Shown here piece after piece: positions 1 through 8,591 of a stretch of DNA of 49,216 bases. Every line of letters starts with the position of its first letter. Position 1 is the stretch's first letter. The stretch is taken from the NCBI GenBank assembly GCA_025465465.1, contig JAODND010000058.1, positions 1 through 49,216 of the forward strand, written 5' to 3'. Position numbers and translations under genes: made by a program. The DNA is from Frankiales bacterium (GTDB lineage: Bacteria; Actinomycetota; Actinomycetes; Mycobacteriales; SCTD01). A model generated the notes under the pieces. It saw only the letters and a program-made list of their open reading frames with translations. It did not search any database and had not been told where the DNA came from.

Positions 1-333
1 CGGCGGCGCGGGTGCGGGCTCGGGCTCGGGTGCCGGCTCGGGCTCGGGTGCGGCGGCCGGCTCCGGCTGGGGAGCCGCGGCCTCGGCAGGCGCGTCCCCG
101 TCGCCGATGATGGCCAGCTCGACGCCGACCTCCACCGTCTCGTCCTCCTGGACGATGATCTTCTGGACGGTGCCGGCAGCCGGTGAGGGGATCTCCGTGT
201 CGACCTTGTCGGTCGAGACCTCGAGGAGCGGCTCGTCGACCTCGACCCGCTCGCCCTCCTTCTTCAGCCAGCGGGTGACGGTGCCTTCAGTGACGCTCTC
301 CCCGAGACGGGGCATGGTGACGGAGACGGCCAT
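1..333 (-). CDS. sucB: Dihydrolipoamide acyltransferase (E2), N-terminal part
   Basis: E2 core component of a 2-oxoacid dehydrogenase complex (2-oxoglutarate or pyruvate type), cytoplasmic. Only the first 111 codons are inside the window and the gene runs off the left edge. Residues 1-76 form a lipoyl domain with the lipoylation motif DKVDTE, lysine 43. After residue 79 comes a proline/alanine/glutamate-rich linker made of PEPEPAP-like repeats, the usual flexible swinging arm. The gene lies just downstream of lpd (E3), 15 bases away on the same strand, so E3 and E2 are probably co-transcribed. Whether it is sucB or a dlaT-type pyruvate/oxoglutarate E2 cannot be settled because the catalytic domain is missing from the window. 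Confidence 0.9.
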   Translation of the reverse strand, partial: MAVSVTMPRLGESVTEGTVTRWLKKEGERVEVDEPLLEVSTDKVDTEIPSPAAGTVQKIIVQEDETVEVGVELAIIGDGDAPAEAAAPQPEPAAAPEPEPAPEPEPAPAPP

Positions 334-348
334 GGGGTGTGAGAGCTC

Positions 349-1725
349 CTAGGAGTGGGCGTGCAGCGGCTTGCCGGCGAGCACCATGTGGGCCTCGCCG
401 ACGGCTTCGGACATCGTCGGGTGCGGATGGATCAGCTGCGCGACCTCGGCCGGCAGCGCCTCCCAGTTGATGATGAGCTGGGCCTCGGCGATCAGGTCAC
501 CGACGCGCTCGCCCACCATGTGGACGCCGAGAACGGGACCGTCCTTCTGCGCGACGACCTTCACGGCGCCCGCCGTGTTGAGGATCTTCGCGCGGCCGTT
601 GCCGGCCAGGTCGTAGGTCGCCTCGATGACGTCGTACCCGCGTTCGGTGGCCTGCTTGCTGGTGATCCCGACGGACGCCACCTCGGGGTGGCTGTAGGTG
701 ATCCTCGGTACGCCGTCGTAGTCGACCGGCGTGACGGGCAGGCCGGCGAGCCGCTCCGCGACGAGGATGCCCTCGGCAAAGCCGACGTGCGCGAGCTGCA
801 GGGTCGGGATCAGGTCGCCGACGGCAGAGATCGTGGGGACCGAGGTCTGGCAGTAGGCGTCGACCTTGACGAAGCCGCGCTCGACCTCGACGCCGACCTG
901 CTCATAGCCCAGGCCCTCCGACACCGGTCCGCGGCCGATCGCGACCAGCAGCACCTCGGCGTCGAGGGTCTTGCCGCCCTCGAGCGTGACCTGCACGCCG
1001 GTGGCGGTCGGGGTGACGGACTGGAAGCGCGCCGAGAGCTCCTGCTTGATGCCCTTCTTGCGAAACGCCCGCTCCAGGAGCTTCGAGGACGACTCCTCCT
1101 CGAGCGGGACGAGATGGGCGAGTGCCTCGACGATCGTGACCTCGCTGCCGAAGGCGTTCCAGACGCTCGCGAACTCGCAGCCGATCGCGCCCGCGCCCAG
1201 CACGATCGCGCTGGCCGGCACGTGGTCGAGGTCGAGGGCCTGGTCGGACGTGATGACCCTGGTGCCGTCGATCTCGAGGCCTGGCAGCGAGCGCGGGACG
1301 GAGCCGGTGGCGAGCAGGACGTGCTTGGCCTCGATCGTCCGGCCGTCCACCTCGACGGCGGTGGGGGACACGACCTTGCCGGTGCCCTGCACGACCTCGA
1401 TGGAGCGGCTCTTCACCAGGCCGGTGAGGCCCTTGTAGAGCCCCTCGACGACCTTGTTCTTGTAGGTGTTGACGGCGGCGACGTCGACGGACTGGAAGGT
1501 CGCGTTGACGCCGAAGTGGGCGGCGTCCTTGACAGCCTCGACGGTCTCCGCGGAGTGCAGCAGCGCCTTCGTCGGGATGCAGCCGCGGTGCAGGCACGTA
1601 CCGCCGACCTTGTCCTTCTCGATCATCACGACCGTCATGCCCAGCTCCGACGCGCGGAGCGCCGCGGCATAGCCGCCACTTCCTCCGCCCAAGATGACGA
1701 GGTCCACGGTTCCCGCGGTTGTCAC
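349..1725 (-). CDS. lpdA: Dihydrolipoyl dehydrogenase (E3)
   Basis: FAD-dependent enzyme that reoxidises dihydrolipoyl groups of 2-oxoacid dehydrogenase complexes with NAD+. The FAD-binding motif GGGSGG is near residues 13-18, the redox disulfide is C44/C49 (CLHRGC), a second Rossmann motif GAGAIGCE lies mid-protein, and the catalytic His/Glu pair sits in HPHPTMSEA near the C-terminus. The frame opens at an ATG at 1746, but a GTG at 1725 is preceded by AGGAG six bases upstream and starts just before the FAD motif, so I choose it (458 residues). It is followed closely by the E2 gene, giving an lpd-E2 transcription unit. Confidence 0.95.
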   Translation of the reverse strand: MTTAGTVDLVILGGGSGGYAAALRASELGMTVVMIEKDKVGGTCLHRGCIPTKALLHSAETVEAVKDAAHFGVNATFQSVDVAAVNTYKNKVVEGLYKGLTGLVKSRSIEVVQGTGKVVSPTAVEVDGRTIEAKHVLLATGSVPRSLPGLEIDGTRVITSDQALDLDHVPASAIVLGAGAIGCEFASVWNAFGSEVTIVEALAHLVPLEEESSSKLLERAFRKKGIKQELSARFQSVTPTATGVQVTLEGGKTLDAEVLLVAIGRGPVSEGLGYEQVGVEVERGFVKVDAYCQTSVPTISAVGDLIPTLQLAHVGFAEGILVAERLAGLPVTPVDYDGVPRITYSHPEVASVGITSKQATERGYDVIEATYDLAGNGRAKILNTAGAVKVVAQKDGPVLGVHMVGERVGDLIAEAQLIINWEALPAEVAQLIHPHPTMSEAVGEAHMVLAGKPLHAHS

Positions 1726-1839
1726 TGCTTGCTCCTCACGCTGCACGGGTCAAGCGGTTCACGCCTGCCACATGGCATCCTTCCACCCGTACGAGTACAG
1801 GGTGCGAATGCCCCTGGCCATTCCCGACAGGAGCGACGC

Positions 1840-2166
1840 GTGGGCCTGTTCTCCCGCAAGCCGCGCGCCGGCACCGTGCGCACTGCAGGCGACAACGACA
1901 CTGCGCACCTGTCGGCGTTCGCGACCTCCCGGGCCGGCGTCGAGGGCTTCGTGGAGCCCGAGACGATGACGACGGCGACCACCCTGATCCTCGTGGCTGC
2001 TGACGGGGAGTGGACGCGTCGTCGCGTGGCGTCACCGAAGGCGGCCTTCGACCTGGGCCGCAAGCTGGCGATCCCGGTCTATGACGTTGCGGCCACCGGC
2101 TACCCGCAGCGCATGCGCGACTGGACTGCCGCGCGCAAGGCCGCCGGCGAGCCCCGCTCCACCTAG
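1840..2166 (+). CDS. Conserved hypothetical protein, 108 aa
   Basis: Small soluble protein with no signal peptide or membrane segment. The start is GTG at 1840, chosen because AGGAG lies six bases upstream and the protein then begins GLFSRKPRAG. The middle contains a hydrophobic strand (TTLILVAA) and the end is basic. It is divergent from lpd, and its body lies clear of lpd, so it is not an antisense shadow even though the same frame stays open across lpd. I do not recognise a characterised family; it has the look of a conserved actinobacterial protein found beside lpd/pepA. Confidence 0.7.
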   Translation: MGLFSRKPRAGTVRTAGDNDTAHLSAFATSRAGVEGFVEPETMTTATTLILVAADGEWTRRRVASPKAAFDLGRKLAIPVYDVAATGYPQRMRDWTAARKAAGEPRST

Positions 2167-2299
2167 CACGCCAGGGAACTGGTCGAATGCCCGGTTTGTC
2201 GGGGTTCTGTCATGCGGAAACGGCATCAGACCAGGGAAGTGCCGTGCGGTGGCAGGAGTCGTGTGGGCAGCGTCGAAACGAGCAAGCACCACCCAGGCG

Positions 2300-2337
2300 C
2301 TGACGGCCGGTTCCCCTTCTTGGGAGCCGGCCGTCAG
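2300..2337 (-). terminator. Strong hairpin downstream of the secreted protein gene
   Basis: A 16-base inverted repeat with one mismatch (arms 2300-2315 and 2322-2337, core GACGGCCGG/CCGGCCGTC) closes a six-base loop. It begins 14 bases past the stop codon of the minus-strand gene ending at 2352. There is no long T run, as is usual for high-GC actinobacteria. Likely terminates the pepA-secreted protein unit. Confidence 0.75.
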
Positions 2338-2351
2338 TGTGTCCGCGTGCT

Positions 2352-2930
2352 TCAGCTGTGGCCGTGCTTGCCCTTGCTCTGGCCGCTGCCGTGCCCGCTG
2401 CCGTGCCCCTTGCCGTGCCCGCTGTCGTGCTGGGCGGAGCCGCTCGGGCTCGCGTCCGGGCTCTCCGTCTCGACCGGCTCGGGGCTCTCGGACTCGGTCG
2501 CGTCGGTGGTGGCCGGCCGGGCCGTCTTGTCGCAGTCGGAGTGCGCGGCCGTGGAGACGGCCTTGCCGTGCTCGCGGCCCGTCGCGCTGCGGTCGTGAGC
2601 GACCTTCGAGACATATGCCCCGTGGTTGGTCGCGTCGGTCGGGCACGCGAGGGGAGTCTTCGCGGCGGCGGACGGCACCGGCGTGGGGTCGAGGGTGGGG
2701 TCGGGGGTCGGGGCGGCGGTGGGTGCGACCGTCTCGACGGGGGCAGCGCTGTCCGTGGGCTCGGCCGTAGCGGTGGGGGACGCGCTCGCTGTCACGTCGG
2801 TCGCGGAGTCGACGTTGGTGAAGGAGGGGCCGGCGACGGCGGCCCCGGTGGCGGCAGCGGTGACGGCGCAGGCGGCCGCGACGAGACCCGCCGCGCGCGC
2901 CTTCTGGGCAAGGAGGTCGAGGAAGCTCAT
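2352..2930 (-). CDS. Secreted low-complexity (Ser/Thr/Pro-rich) protein
   Basis: Probable exported protein of 192 residues. The start at 2930 (MSFLDLLAQ) places a signal-like hydrophobic stretch (LVAAACAVTAAATGAAVAG) at about residues 14-34. The mature part is rich in Ser, Thr, Pro, Ala and Glu, with two to three cysteines in a short central segment (ACPTDATNHG... to SDCDK), and the C-terminus is a Gly/His/Lys repeat (GHGSGHGSG). The central cysteine segment resembles the small conserved domain often seen in actinobacterial secreted proteins, but I cannot name it. It lies 52 bases downstream of pepA on the same strand and is followed by the hairpin at 2300-2337. The His-rich tail could bind metal, which is inference. 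Confidence 0.75.
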   Translation of the reverse strand: MSFLDLLAQKARAAGLVAAACAVTAAATGAAVAGPSFTNVDSATDVTASASPTATAEPTDSAAPVETVAPTAAPTPDPTLDPTPVPSAAAKTPLACPTDATNHGAYVSKVAHDRSATGREHGKAVSTAAHSDCDKTARPATTDATESESPEPVETESPDASPSGSAQHDSGHGKGHGSGHGSGQSKGKHGHS

Positions 2931-2981
2931 GACTTCCCATCGACCCGGCTGACCCACTACCGCAGGGCCAGACGAGTGAGA

Positions 2982-4466
2982 TCAGGCGCTGAGCTCCTCC
3001 AGGAGCTGGACGAAGGTGCGCACGGCCGCACCGGTGCCGCCCGGGTGCGTGTAGCCGTAGGCCGCGCCCGCGTTGTACGCCGGCCCCGCGATGTCGAGAT
3101 GGGACCAGGTCACGCCCGGGGCCACGAACTCCTTGAGGAACAGCCCGGCGGTGAGCATGCCGCCCTCGCGCGGACCGGTGTTGACCATGTCGGCGATGTC
3201 GGAGTCGAGCCCCTTGCGCAGGTCAGCGGGCAGCGGCATCGGCCACATCGACTCGCCCGCGGTCTCGGCCGCGGCCACGATCGACGTTCGGAACGCGTCG
3301 TCGTTGGCCATGACGCCTGAGGTGCGGGTGCCCAGTGCGATGACCTGCGCACCGGTCAGCGTCGCCACGTCGAGCACGTAGTCCGGGCCGTCCTCGCAGG
3401 CCCGGGCGATCGCGTCGGCGAGGATCAGGCGGCCCTCGGCGTCGGTGTTGTTGACCTCGATGCGGGTGCCCTTGCGCATGACGAGCACGTCGGACGGCCG
3501 GATCGCCGTACCGCTCGGCATGTTCTCCGCCATCGGCAGCCAGGCCTCCACGTCGATCGGGAGCTTCAGCTGCGCGATCGCTGACAGCGTCGCGATCACG
3601 GCGGCGGCGCCGCCCATGTCCGACTTCATCTCCTCCATGCCGGCGGCCGGCTTGATGGAGATGCCGCCCGAGTCAAAGGTGATGCCCTTGCCGACGAGCG
3701 CGACCTTCTTCTTCGCGGCCCGCCCGCCCTTGTAGGAGAGGTGCACCAGGCGGGGCGGGTTCGCCGAGCCCTGGCCGACGCCGACGATCCCGCCGTACCC
3801 GCCCTTCTTGAGGGCTTTCTCGTCGAGGACCTCGACGGCGACGCCGACCCGCTTGGCCTCGTCGGCGGCGAGGTCGGCGAGCTCGACCGGGTGGAGGTGC
3901 GACGGGGGAGTGTTGACGAGGTCGCGGGCCAGGTTGACGGCGCCGGCGATGACGGCCGCGCGCTGCACGACCTTCTTCGCGTCCTTCAGGCTGCTGGCCA
4001 GGGTGAAGCTGGCGACGGGGGCCTTCTGGTCGGCGAGCGAGGTCTGCCGGTAGGCCGTGAAGGAGTAGGCACCGAGCAGCGCGCCCTCGGCGACCGCGCG
4101 GACCGAGGTGGCGTCGCCCGCAGGCAGGGCCAGCACGACGGAGGACGAGGCGCCTGCGAGGGCGCGGACCGCCGCACCGGTCGCGCGGCGCAGCGCCTCC
4201 GCGTCCCACGTCTCACCGAGACCGACGGCGACCAGCGCCGGCGCCTTCGTGTTGCCGAGGGTCGCGAGGCGGGTGACCTCCTCCTTGGTGCCGATCGCAC
4301 CCAGTCCCGCGAGCGCGGGCAGCAGGCCCTTGCCGAACGCCTTCGCGACGTCGGCGGAGCCGGGCGCGAGCACCAGGCCCTTGGGACCCTTGACGACGCC
4401 GATGACGATGGCGTCGGCCTTGGTGGAGGCAGCGCTGGCCGTGGTCGCGGTGATGGTGGCTGTCAC
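2982..4466 (-). CDS. pepA: Leucyl aminopeptidase (peptidase family M17)
   Basis: Cytosolic dinuclear metal aminopeptidase that removes N-terminal amino acids. Metal/active-site segments are present: GKGITFDSGG with the following KPAAGMEEMKSDMGGAA, and NTDAEGRL at about residues 340-347. The family N-terminal domain precedes them. Total length is 494 residues with the GTG start at 4466, normal for M17. The frame extends upstream to 4610, but that part is arginine/proline-rich and antisense to the next gene, so the GTG is preferred. Divergent from the PLP-enzyme gene starting at 4500, leaving a 33-base shared promoter region. Confidence 0.95.
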   Translation of the reverse strand: MTATITATTASAASTKADAIVIGVVKGPKGLVLAPGSADVAKAFGKGLLPALAGLGAIGTKEEVTRLATLGNTKAPALVAVGLGETWDAEALRRATGAAVRALAGASSSVVLALPAGDATSVRAVAEGALLGAYSFTAYRQTSLADQKAPVASFTLASSLKDAKKVVQRAAVIAGAVNLARDLVNTPPSHLHPVELADLAADEAKRVGVAVEVLDEKALKKGGYGGIVGVGQGSANPPRLVHLSYKGGRAAKKKVALVGKGITFDSGGISIKPAAGMEEMKSDMGGAAAVIATLSAIAQLKLPIDVEAWLPMAENMPSGTAIRPSDVLVMRKGTRIEVNNTDAEGRLILADAIARACEDGPDYVLDVATLTGAQVIALGTRTSGVMANDDAFRTSIVAAAETAGESMWPMPLPADLRKGLDSDIADMVNTGPREGGMLTAGLFLKEFVAPGVTWSHLDIAGPAYNAGAAYGYTHPGGTGAAVRTFVQLLEELSA

Positions 4467-4499
4467 GGGGACCGACCTTACCTGTGATGGGGTGGTGGC

Positions 4500-5576
4500 A
4501 TGAGCGTGTCGACGTGGGTGGGAGAGCGGTTTCCGACGGACCGCAGGCACCTGGACGCGGCTGCCGCGGGCCGGGTGAGCACCGCCGTCCTCGAGCTCGA
4601 GACCCAGCACCTGCAGGACGAGGCGACCCTCGGCGGATATGTCGCGGAGGCGCTGGCTGCCGACCGCATCGACGCCGGGCGCGTGGCACTGGGCGCCCTC
4701 GTGGGACTTGACGATGCCTTCTACACCGATGGCGCCGGGACGGCGTTCGCGATCATGCTCGACGCCTGGCCGCTGCCGGCTGGCTCGCGGATCGGCACCA
4801 TCCCGGGGGAGTACGGCGGGAACGCGCGGATCCTGCGCGCCCGCGCGGCACTGCGGGGCTGGGAGCTGGTGACGCTCCCGACCGATGCCCTGGGCCGCAT
4901 CCTCGACGTGCCAGGCGATCTCGAGCTCGTCACGTTTCCGCAGATCCTCAGCCAGCGCGGCATCGCCCAGCCCGTCGAGCTCGCCGTCGCTGCTGGCGTA
5001 CCCCTGCTCCTCGACGTCGCCCAGTCAGCAGGTCAGACCGAGGTGCCGCACGGCGCTGCGGCCTACGTCGGGACGAGCCGCAAGTGGTTGTGCGGACCGC
5101 GTGGAGTGGGGTGGGGGTGCGTCGCGCAGGAGTGGCGTGACCGCCTCGCGGAGCCGCCCACGCTCGGCCCGTCGCACCACCCCGGGCGGATCGCGATGTA
5201 TGACACGCCGGAGCCGCACGTGGCTGGCCGGGTCGGGCTTGCGCACGCCGTGCGCACCTGGTCGCCGGCCCTGCTGCCGGTGGTGCGGGCAGGTGCCGCC
5301 GCTGCGCGGGTGCTGCTGGAGGGAGCCGGTGGCTGGCACGTGGTCGAGCCTGTCGAGGAGCCGACCGGCATCACGACGCTGTCCCACGAGACCGCTGACC
5401 CGTTCGCGACCCGGGCTGCTCTCGTCGACCGCGGCTTCGTGGTCAGTGCGGTCCCGACCTCACGGTCCGACGACCTGACGGCACCGGTGCTGCGGGTGTC
5501 GACCGCGGCATGGGTGACTCCGGAGGACCTGCAATCCCTGGCAGCGGCGCTCGACTCGCTAGGGTCCTCCGCGTGA
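4500..5576 (+). CDS. PLP-dependent aminotransferase class V-fold protein (EgtE-like)
   Basis: Predicted fold-type I PLP enzyme of 358 residues. The PLP lysine is about K195 in the motif [11 protein letters not shown], and DVAQ at 172-175 supplies the Asp that contacts the pyridine nitrogen. The TSRKW-GPRG signature resembles the ergothioneine C-S lyase EgtE and kynureninase-like/cysteine desulfurase proteins. No egtABCD genes are in the window, so substrate is open. It heads an operon: its stop overlaps the GTG of gcvT by four bases, suggesting translational coupling. Length is normal for the class. Confidence 0.75.
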   Translation: MSVSTWVGERFPTDRRHLDAAAAGRVSTAVLELETQHLQDEATLGGYVAEALAADRIDAGRVALGALVGLDDAFYTDGAGTAFAIMLDAWPLPAGSRIGTIPGEYGGNARILRARAALRGWELVTLPTDALGRILDVPGDLELVTFPQILSQRGIAQPVELAVAAGVPLLLDVAQSAGQTEVPHGAAAYVGTSRKWLCGPRGVGWGCVAQEWRDRLAEPPTLGPSHHPGRIAMYDTPEPHVAGRVGLAHAVRTWSPALLPVVRAGAAAARVLLEGAGGWHVVEPVEEPTGITTLSHETADPFATRAALVDRGFVVSAVPTSRSDDLTAPVLRVSTAAWVTPEDLQSLAAALDSLGSSA

Positions 5577-6643
5577 GCGACCTGAAGAAGTCCCCACTGC
5601 ACGACCGGCACGTCGCGCTCGGGGCCAAGCTCGCCGACTTCGGCGGCTGGGAGATGCCGATCGAGTATCCGGGCGGCGGCGTGCTCAAGGAGCATGCGGC
5701 GGTGCGCGAGGACGTCGGGGTGTTCGACGTGAGCCACCTCGGCAAGGGCGTCGTCCGCGGGCCGGGTGCGCTCGACTTCGTCAACGCGCGTCTCAGCAAC
5801 GACCTGCGCCGCATCGGGCCGGGCCAGGCCCAGTACACCCTGTGCTGCGACGAGTCGGGCGGCGTCGTGGACGACCTCATCGCCTATGTCCGCAGCGAGG
5901 ACGAGGTGTTCCTCATCCCCAACGCCGCCAACACCGCGACGGTCATGGCGAAGCTCGCCGCGGAGGCGCCGGACGACCTCGAGGTCACCGACCAGCACAC
6001 CCGCTATGGCGTGATCGCCGTCCAGGGTCCGCGGGCGCCGGAGCTGGTCGGGAAGCTCGGGCTGCCGACGGACCACGGCTACATGAGCTACACCGTGTCC
6101 GGCGACATGATCGTGTGCCGCACCGGCTACACCGGTGAGCTCGGCTATGAGCTGCTCCCGCCGTGGGACGAGGCCGGTGCCCTGTGGGACCGGATCGTCG
6201 AGGCCGGCGCGCTGCCGTGCGGCCTCGGAGCTCGCGACACGCTGCGCACGGAGATGGGCTATCCCTTGCACGGCCAGGACCTGTCGCTCACGATCACCCC
6301 CGTGCAGGCGCGGGCGGGCTGGGCGGTCGGCTGGGACAAGGCGGCCTTCTGGGGACGTGAGGCGCTGCTCGCCGAGCGCGCGGAGGGTCCCCGCCGCGCG
6401 CTGTGGGGCCTCGAGTCGCAGGACCGTGGCATCCCGCGCGCCCACATGGTCGTGAGCAGGGACGGACGCGACATCGGCGAGGTCACGAGCGGCACGTTTT
6501 CGCCGACCCGCCGGGTCGGGATCGGCCTGGCACTGCTGGAGAAGGGCACGGCAGAAGGGGACGAGGTGACCGTCGACGTCCGCGGTCGCACGAGCCTGAT
6601 GAGGGTGGTGAAGCCGCCCTTCGTCCCCAGCCACGTCCGGTGA
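5573..6643 (+). CDS. gcvT: Glycine cleavage system T protein (aminomethyltransferase)
   Basis: Tetrahydrofolate-dependent aminomethyltransferase of the glycine cleavage system, 356 residues. Recognisable segments are [16 protein letters not shown] near the N-terminus, the folate-site region [22 protein letters not shown], and [11 protein letters not shown] followed by [18 protein letters not shown]. The GTG start at 5573 overlaps the upstream stop (GTGA) and gives the usual family length. GcvP and GcvH are not in the window. A second GTGA overlap joins it to the kinase gene downstream. An orphan gcvT in this neighbourhood matches my recollection of the mycobacterial map. Confidence 0.93.
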   Translation: MSDLKKSPLHDRHVALGAKLADFGGWEMPIEYPGGGVLKEHAAVREDVGVFDVSHLGKGVVRGPGALDFVNARLSNDLRRIGPGQAQYTLCCDESGGVVDDLIAYVRSEDEVFLIPNAANTATVMAKLAAEAPDDLEVTDQHTRYGVIAVQGPRAPELVGKLGLPTDHGYMSYTVSGDMIVCRTGYTGELGYELLPPWDEAGALWDRIVEAGALPCGLGARDTLRTEMGYPLHGQDLSLTITPVQARAGWAVGWDKAAFWGREALLAERAEGPRRALWGLESQDRGIPRAHMVVSRDGRDIGEVTSGTFSPTRRVGIGLALLEKGTAEGDEVTVDVRGRTSLMRVVKPPFVPSHVR

Positions 6644-7152
6644 GCACCAAGGTCCTGCTCGTCGGCATGATGGGCAGCGGCAAGACCTCGGTCGGCACCG
6701 CGTTGTCGACGAAGCTGGGCTGGCCCTACCTCGACAACGACACCCTCCTCGAGCGCACCGCCGGGGCCACCGCCCGCGACCTGCTCGACAACGAGGGCGA
6801 GACCGCATTGCGACAGGCGGAGTCGCAAGTGCTGACGCTGCTGCTCGGCATGCCCGGGCCGATGATCGGCAGCGTCGCCGGCGGCTGCGTACTCGACGAG
6901 CACGACCGGCTGCGGCTCCTCCAGTCGACGGCCTGGGTCGTCTGGCTTCGCGCGAGCCCCCAGGGCCTGGTGCGCCGGGTGAGCGGCACCGACCGTCCGC
7001 TGCTCGGGGACGACCCCGCGGCGGCGCTGCGCAAGCTGGCCTCGGAGCGCAACGGCTTCTATGCCGAAGTGGCCGACCAGGTCATCGACGTCGATGTGAT
7101 CCCGGTGGGAGCCGTCGCCAAGCGGGTCATCGAGGAGCTCCCCGAGGCGTGA
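6640..7152 (+). CDS. Shikimate kinase-like P-loop kinase
   Basis: Small P-loop kinase of 170 residues in the shikimate kinase family, which phosphorylates the shikimate 3-hydroxyl. The Walker A is GMMGSGKTS, the acidic pair appears in YLDNDT, the substrate arginine in [10 protein letters not shown], the lid in DRPLLGDD, and the late conserved stretch in [11 protein letters not shown]. The usual GGG substrate loop reads AGGC, so one glycine is lost. It sits in a gcvT operon rather than with aroB/aroC, so it may be a paralogue with another substrate. Start GTG overlaps the gcvT stop. Confidence 0.75.
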   Translation: MSTKVLLVGMMGSGKTSVGTALSTKLGWPYLDNDTLLERTAGATARDLLDNEGETALRQAESQVLTLLLGMPGPMIGSVAGGCVLDEHDRLRLLQSTAWVVWLRASPQGLVRRVSGTDRPLLGDDPAAALRKLASERNGFYAEVADQVIDVDVIPVGAVAKRVIEELPEA

Positions 7153-7213
7153 TCCACGGAGAGCTGCGAGCGGATCCGGGCGCCTGATCGGCAGGTAAGT
7201 CTCCGTGGATCAC
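7149..7213. repeat. Long-arm inverted repeat between convergent genes
   Basis: Perfect 14-base arms (GTGATCCACGGAGA at 7149-7162, complement at 7200-7213) enclose a 37-base interior that contains GAGCTGCGAGCGGATCC. It spans the stop of the kinase gene and precedes the convergent cobS stop, so it may act as a bidirectional terminator. A similar element with a compensatory change lies at 21643-21707 (see findings). Confidence 0.7.
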
Positions 7214-7222
7214 GGGGTGGGG

Positions 7223-7990
7223 TCAGCTGCCGGTGGCCAGCACCACGAGGCTCGCTGTGGTGGCGAGCTCGCACAGGGCACCGAGCACGTCACCGGTCAG
7301 GCCGCCGACGCGACGCACCGCGTGCCGGCCCACGACCCACGCCAGCCCGAGGCCGAGGACGACGGCCAGCACGGTGCGGACCAGCTGCTCCTGGTCGGTC
7401 GCGACGGTGGCGTACCAGCCGAACCCGGCTGCGACCGCCACCGTCCACCCGGCCGCGACGGTGCGACGGGCCGTCTGGGCGACGAGCGCACCCAGGCCCT
7501 CAGCGGTCGCGGACGGGGTCCTCGTGCAGGCCCACAGCACAGCGAGCCGGCCGGTGACGACGGCGAGCACGAGGGCGGCCGAGCCGCGGCCGTGCAGGGT
7601 GCAGGTCATGACTGCTGCCACCTGCACCAGCAGCGTCAGCGACACCGCGACCATCCCCATCGGCCCCAGGTCGGGTGCCTTCATGACCGCACGGGTGCCC
7701 TCGGGATCGCGGTAGGACGCCAGTCCGTCCACGAGGTCGGCCAGCCCGTCGAGGTGCAGCCCGCGGGTCAGCAGGGCGAGCGTCGCGACAGCCAGCGCGG
7801 CCGGAAGCAGCGGTAGGTCCACCAGGGCCTGCGACGCGGAGAGCACCCCCGCGGCCGCGAGGCCCAGCAGCAGCCCGACAAGGGGAGCGAGCTCCATCGC
7901 CCGGCCGGCGGTGCGCCGTTCGAGCCGCTCCGGTCCCTGCACCCGCAGGACGGTCAGCGTCGTGAGCGCGAGCCGCAGGGCGTCAGGCAC
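7223..7990 (-). CDS. cobS: Adenosylcobinamide-GDP ribazoletransferase (cobalamin synthase)
   Basis: Integral membrane enzyme that joins adenosylcobinamide-GDP to alpha-ribazole (phosphate) in the last steps of cobalamin nucleotide-loop assembly. The 255-residue protein shows the family start (ALTTLTVLRV), the conserved GLHLDGLADLVDGLASY motif, then RDPEGTRAVMKAPDLGPMG, and multiple hydrophobic helices throughout. The start overlaps the end of the CobT-like gene by eight bases, so it is the third gene of a CobU-CobT-CobS operon. The family normally requires these acidic DG-LAD-DG residues for Mg-dependent catalysis. Confidence 0.92.
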   Translation of the reverse strand: MPDALRLALTTLTVLRVQGPERLERRTAGRAMELAPLVGLLLGLAAAGVLSASQALVDLPLLPAALAVATLALLTRGLHLDGLADLVDGLASYRDPEGTRAVMKAPDLGPMGMVAVSLTLLVQVAAVMTCTLHGRGSAALVLAVVTGRLAVLWACTRTPSATAEGLGALVAQTARRTVAAGWTVAVAAGFGWYATVATDQEQLVRTVLAVVLGLGLAWVVGRHAVRRVGGLTGDVLGALCELATTASLVVLATGS

Positions 7991-8591
7991 CGAGCGCCTC
8001 GAGGCCCGCCCGCACGACGGCGACGGCGACGTCGGCTCCCGTGCTGCCGAGGCCGAGGTCGAGCAGCGGGGTCAGGCCGGAGCGGGTGAGCGCCTGGGCC
8101 GCGTGCGGGTCGGCGGGCGCACTGCCGGCGAGCAGCCACTGCTCGGCCCCTGGCCGGCGCGTGCACACCAGGAGCACGGCGGTGGCTGTCGCCGTACCTC
8201 CGCCGAGCAGCACCGGTGTGCGGCGCTCGGTGAGCCGGTCGACCAGGCCGACCAGCCGCCCGAGCCCGCCGTCCAGGAGCTGTTGCGGGTCGCGGCTGGT
8301 TCGGAGCAGGGAACGCACCGCCACGACGTCGGTGGCCCAGTCCGGTGTCTGCCGGTCGGTGACGTCCACGGGCTCGAGGTGGAGCGCGACAGCCAGGCAG
8401 GCGCGGACGGCCGTGGTCGCCAGGTCGCTGTCGAGCACGACCAGCTCGCAGCCGGCATCGACGAGCCGGTCGGCCTCCTCGCGACCCGCCGCGTCCCCCT
8501 GCCCGTCGCCCACCTGGAGGCGCACCACCGCTCTGGGGTACGTCGGTGGGTGACCGAAGACCCGGTGCAGCTCGTCGGCGAGGCGACTCAC
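7983..8591 (-). CDS. Short CobT-like protein, catalytic residues altered
   Basis: 202 residues that resemble the C-terminal half to two-thirds of nicotinate-nucleotide:dimethylbenzimidazole phosphoribosyltransferase (about 350 residues). The segments RTPVLLGGGTATATAVL and LLDLGLGSTGADVAVA fit the late CobT core. In Salmonella CobT the general base Glu317 sits in LGEGSGA; here the match reads LGLGSTGA, with no glutamate. The Glu174 region (GELGMANTT) reads LDSDLATTA. The N-terminal third of the family is absent. It is coupled to cobU (four-base overlap) and cobS (eight-base overlap), so a role in the nucleotide loop is likely, but phosphoribosyltransferase activity is doubtful. Confidence 0.65.
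   Translation of the reverse strand: MSRLADELHRVFGHPPTYPRAVVRLQVGDGQGDAAGREEADRLVDAGCELVVLDSDLATTAVRACLAVALHLEPVDVTDRQTPDWATDVVAVRSLLRTSRDPQQLLDGGLGRLVGLVDRLTERRTPVLLGGGTATATAVLLVCTRRPGAEQWLLAGSAPADPHAAQALTRSGLTPLLDLGLGSTGADVAVAVVRAGLEALGA

Noticed and set aside
355..1839. Long plus-strand frame opposite lpd
   Set aside because: Arginine/alanine/aspartate-rich shadow of lpd; the real gene in that frame starts at GTG 1840.
2352..2430. Gly/His-rich repeats at the C-terminus as a possible DNA repeat
   Set aside because: They are a low-complexity protein tail (GHGSG repeats), not an independent DNA element.
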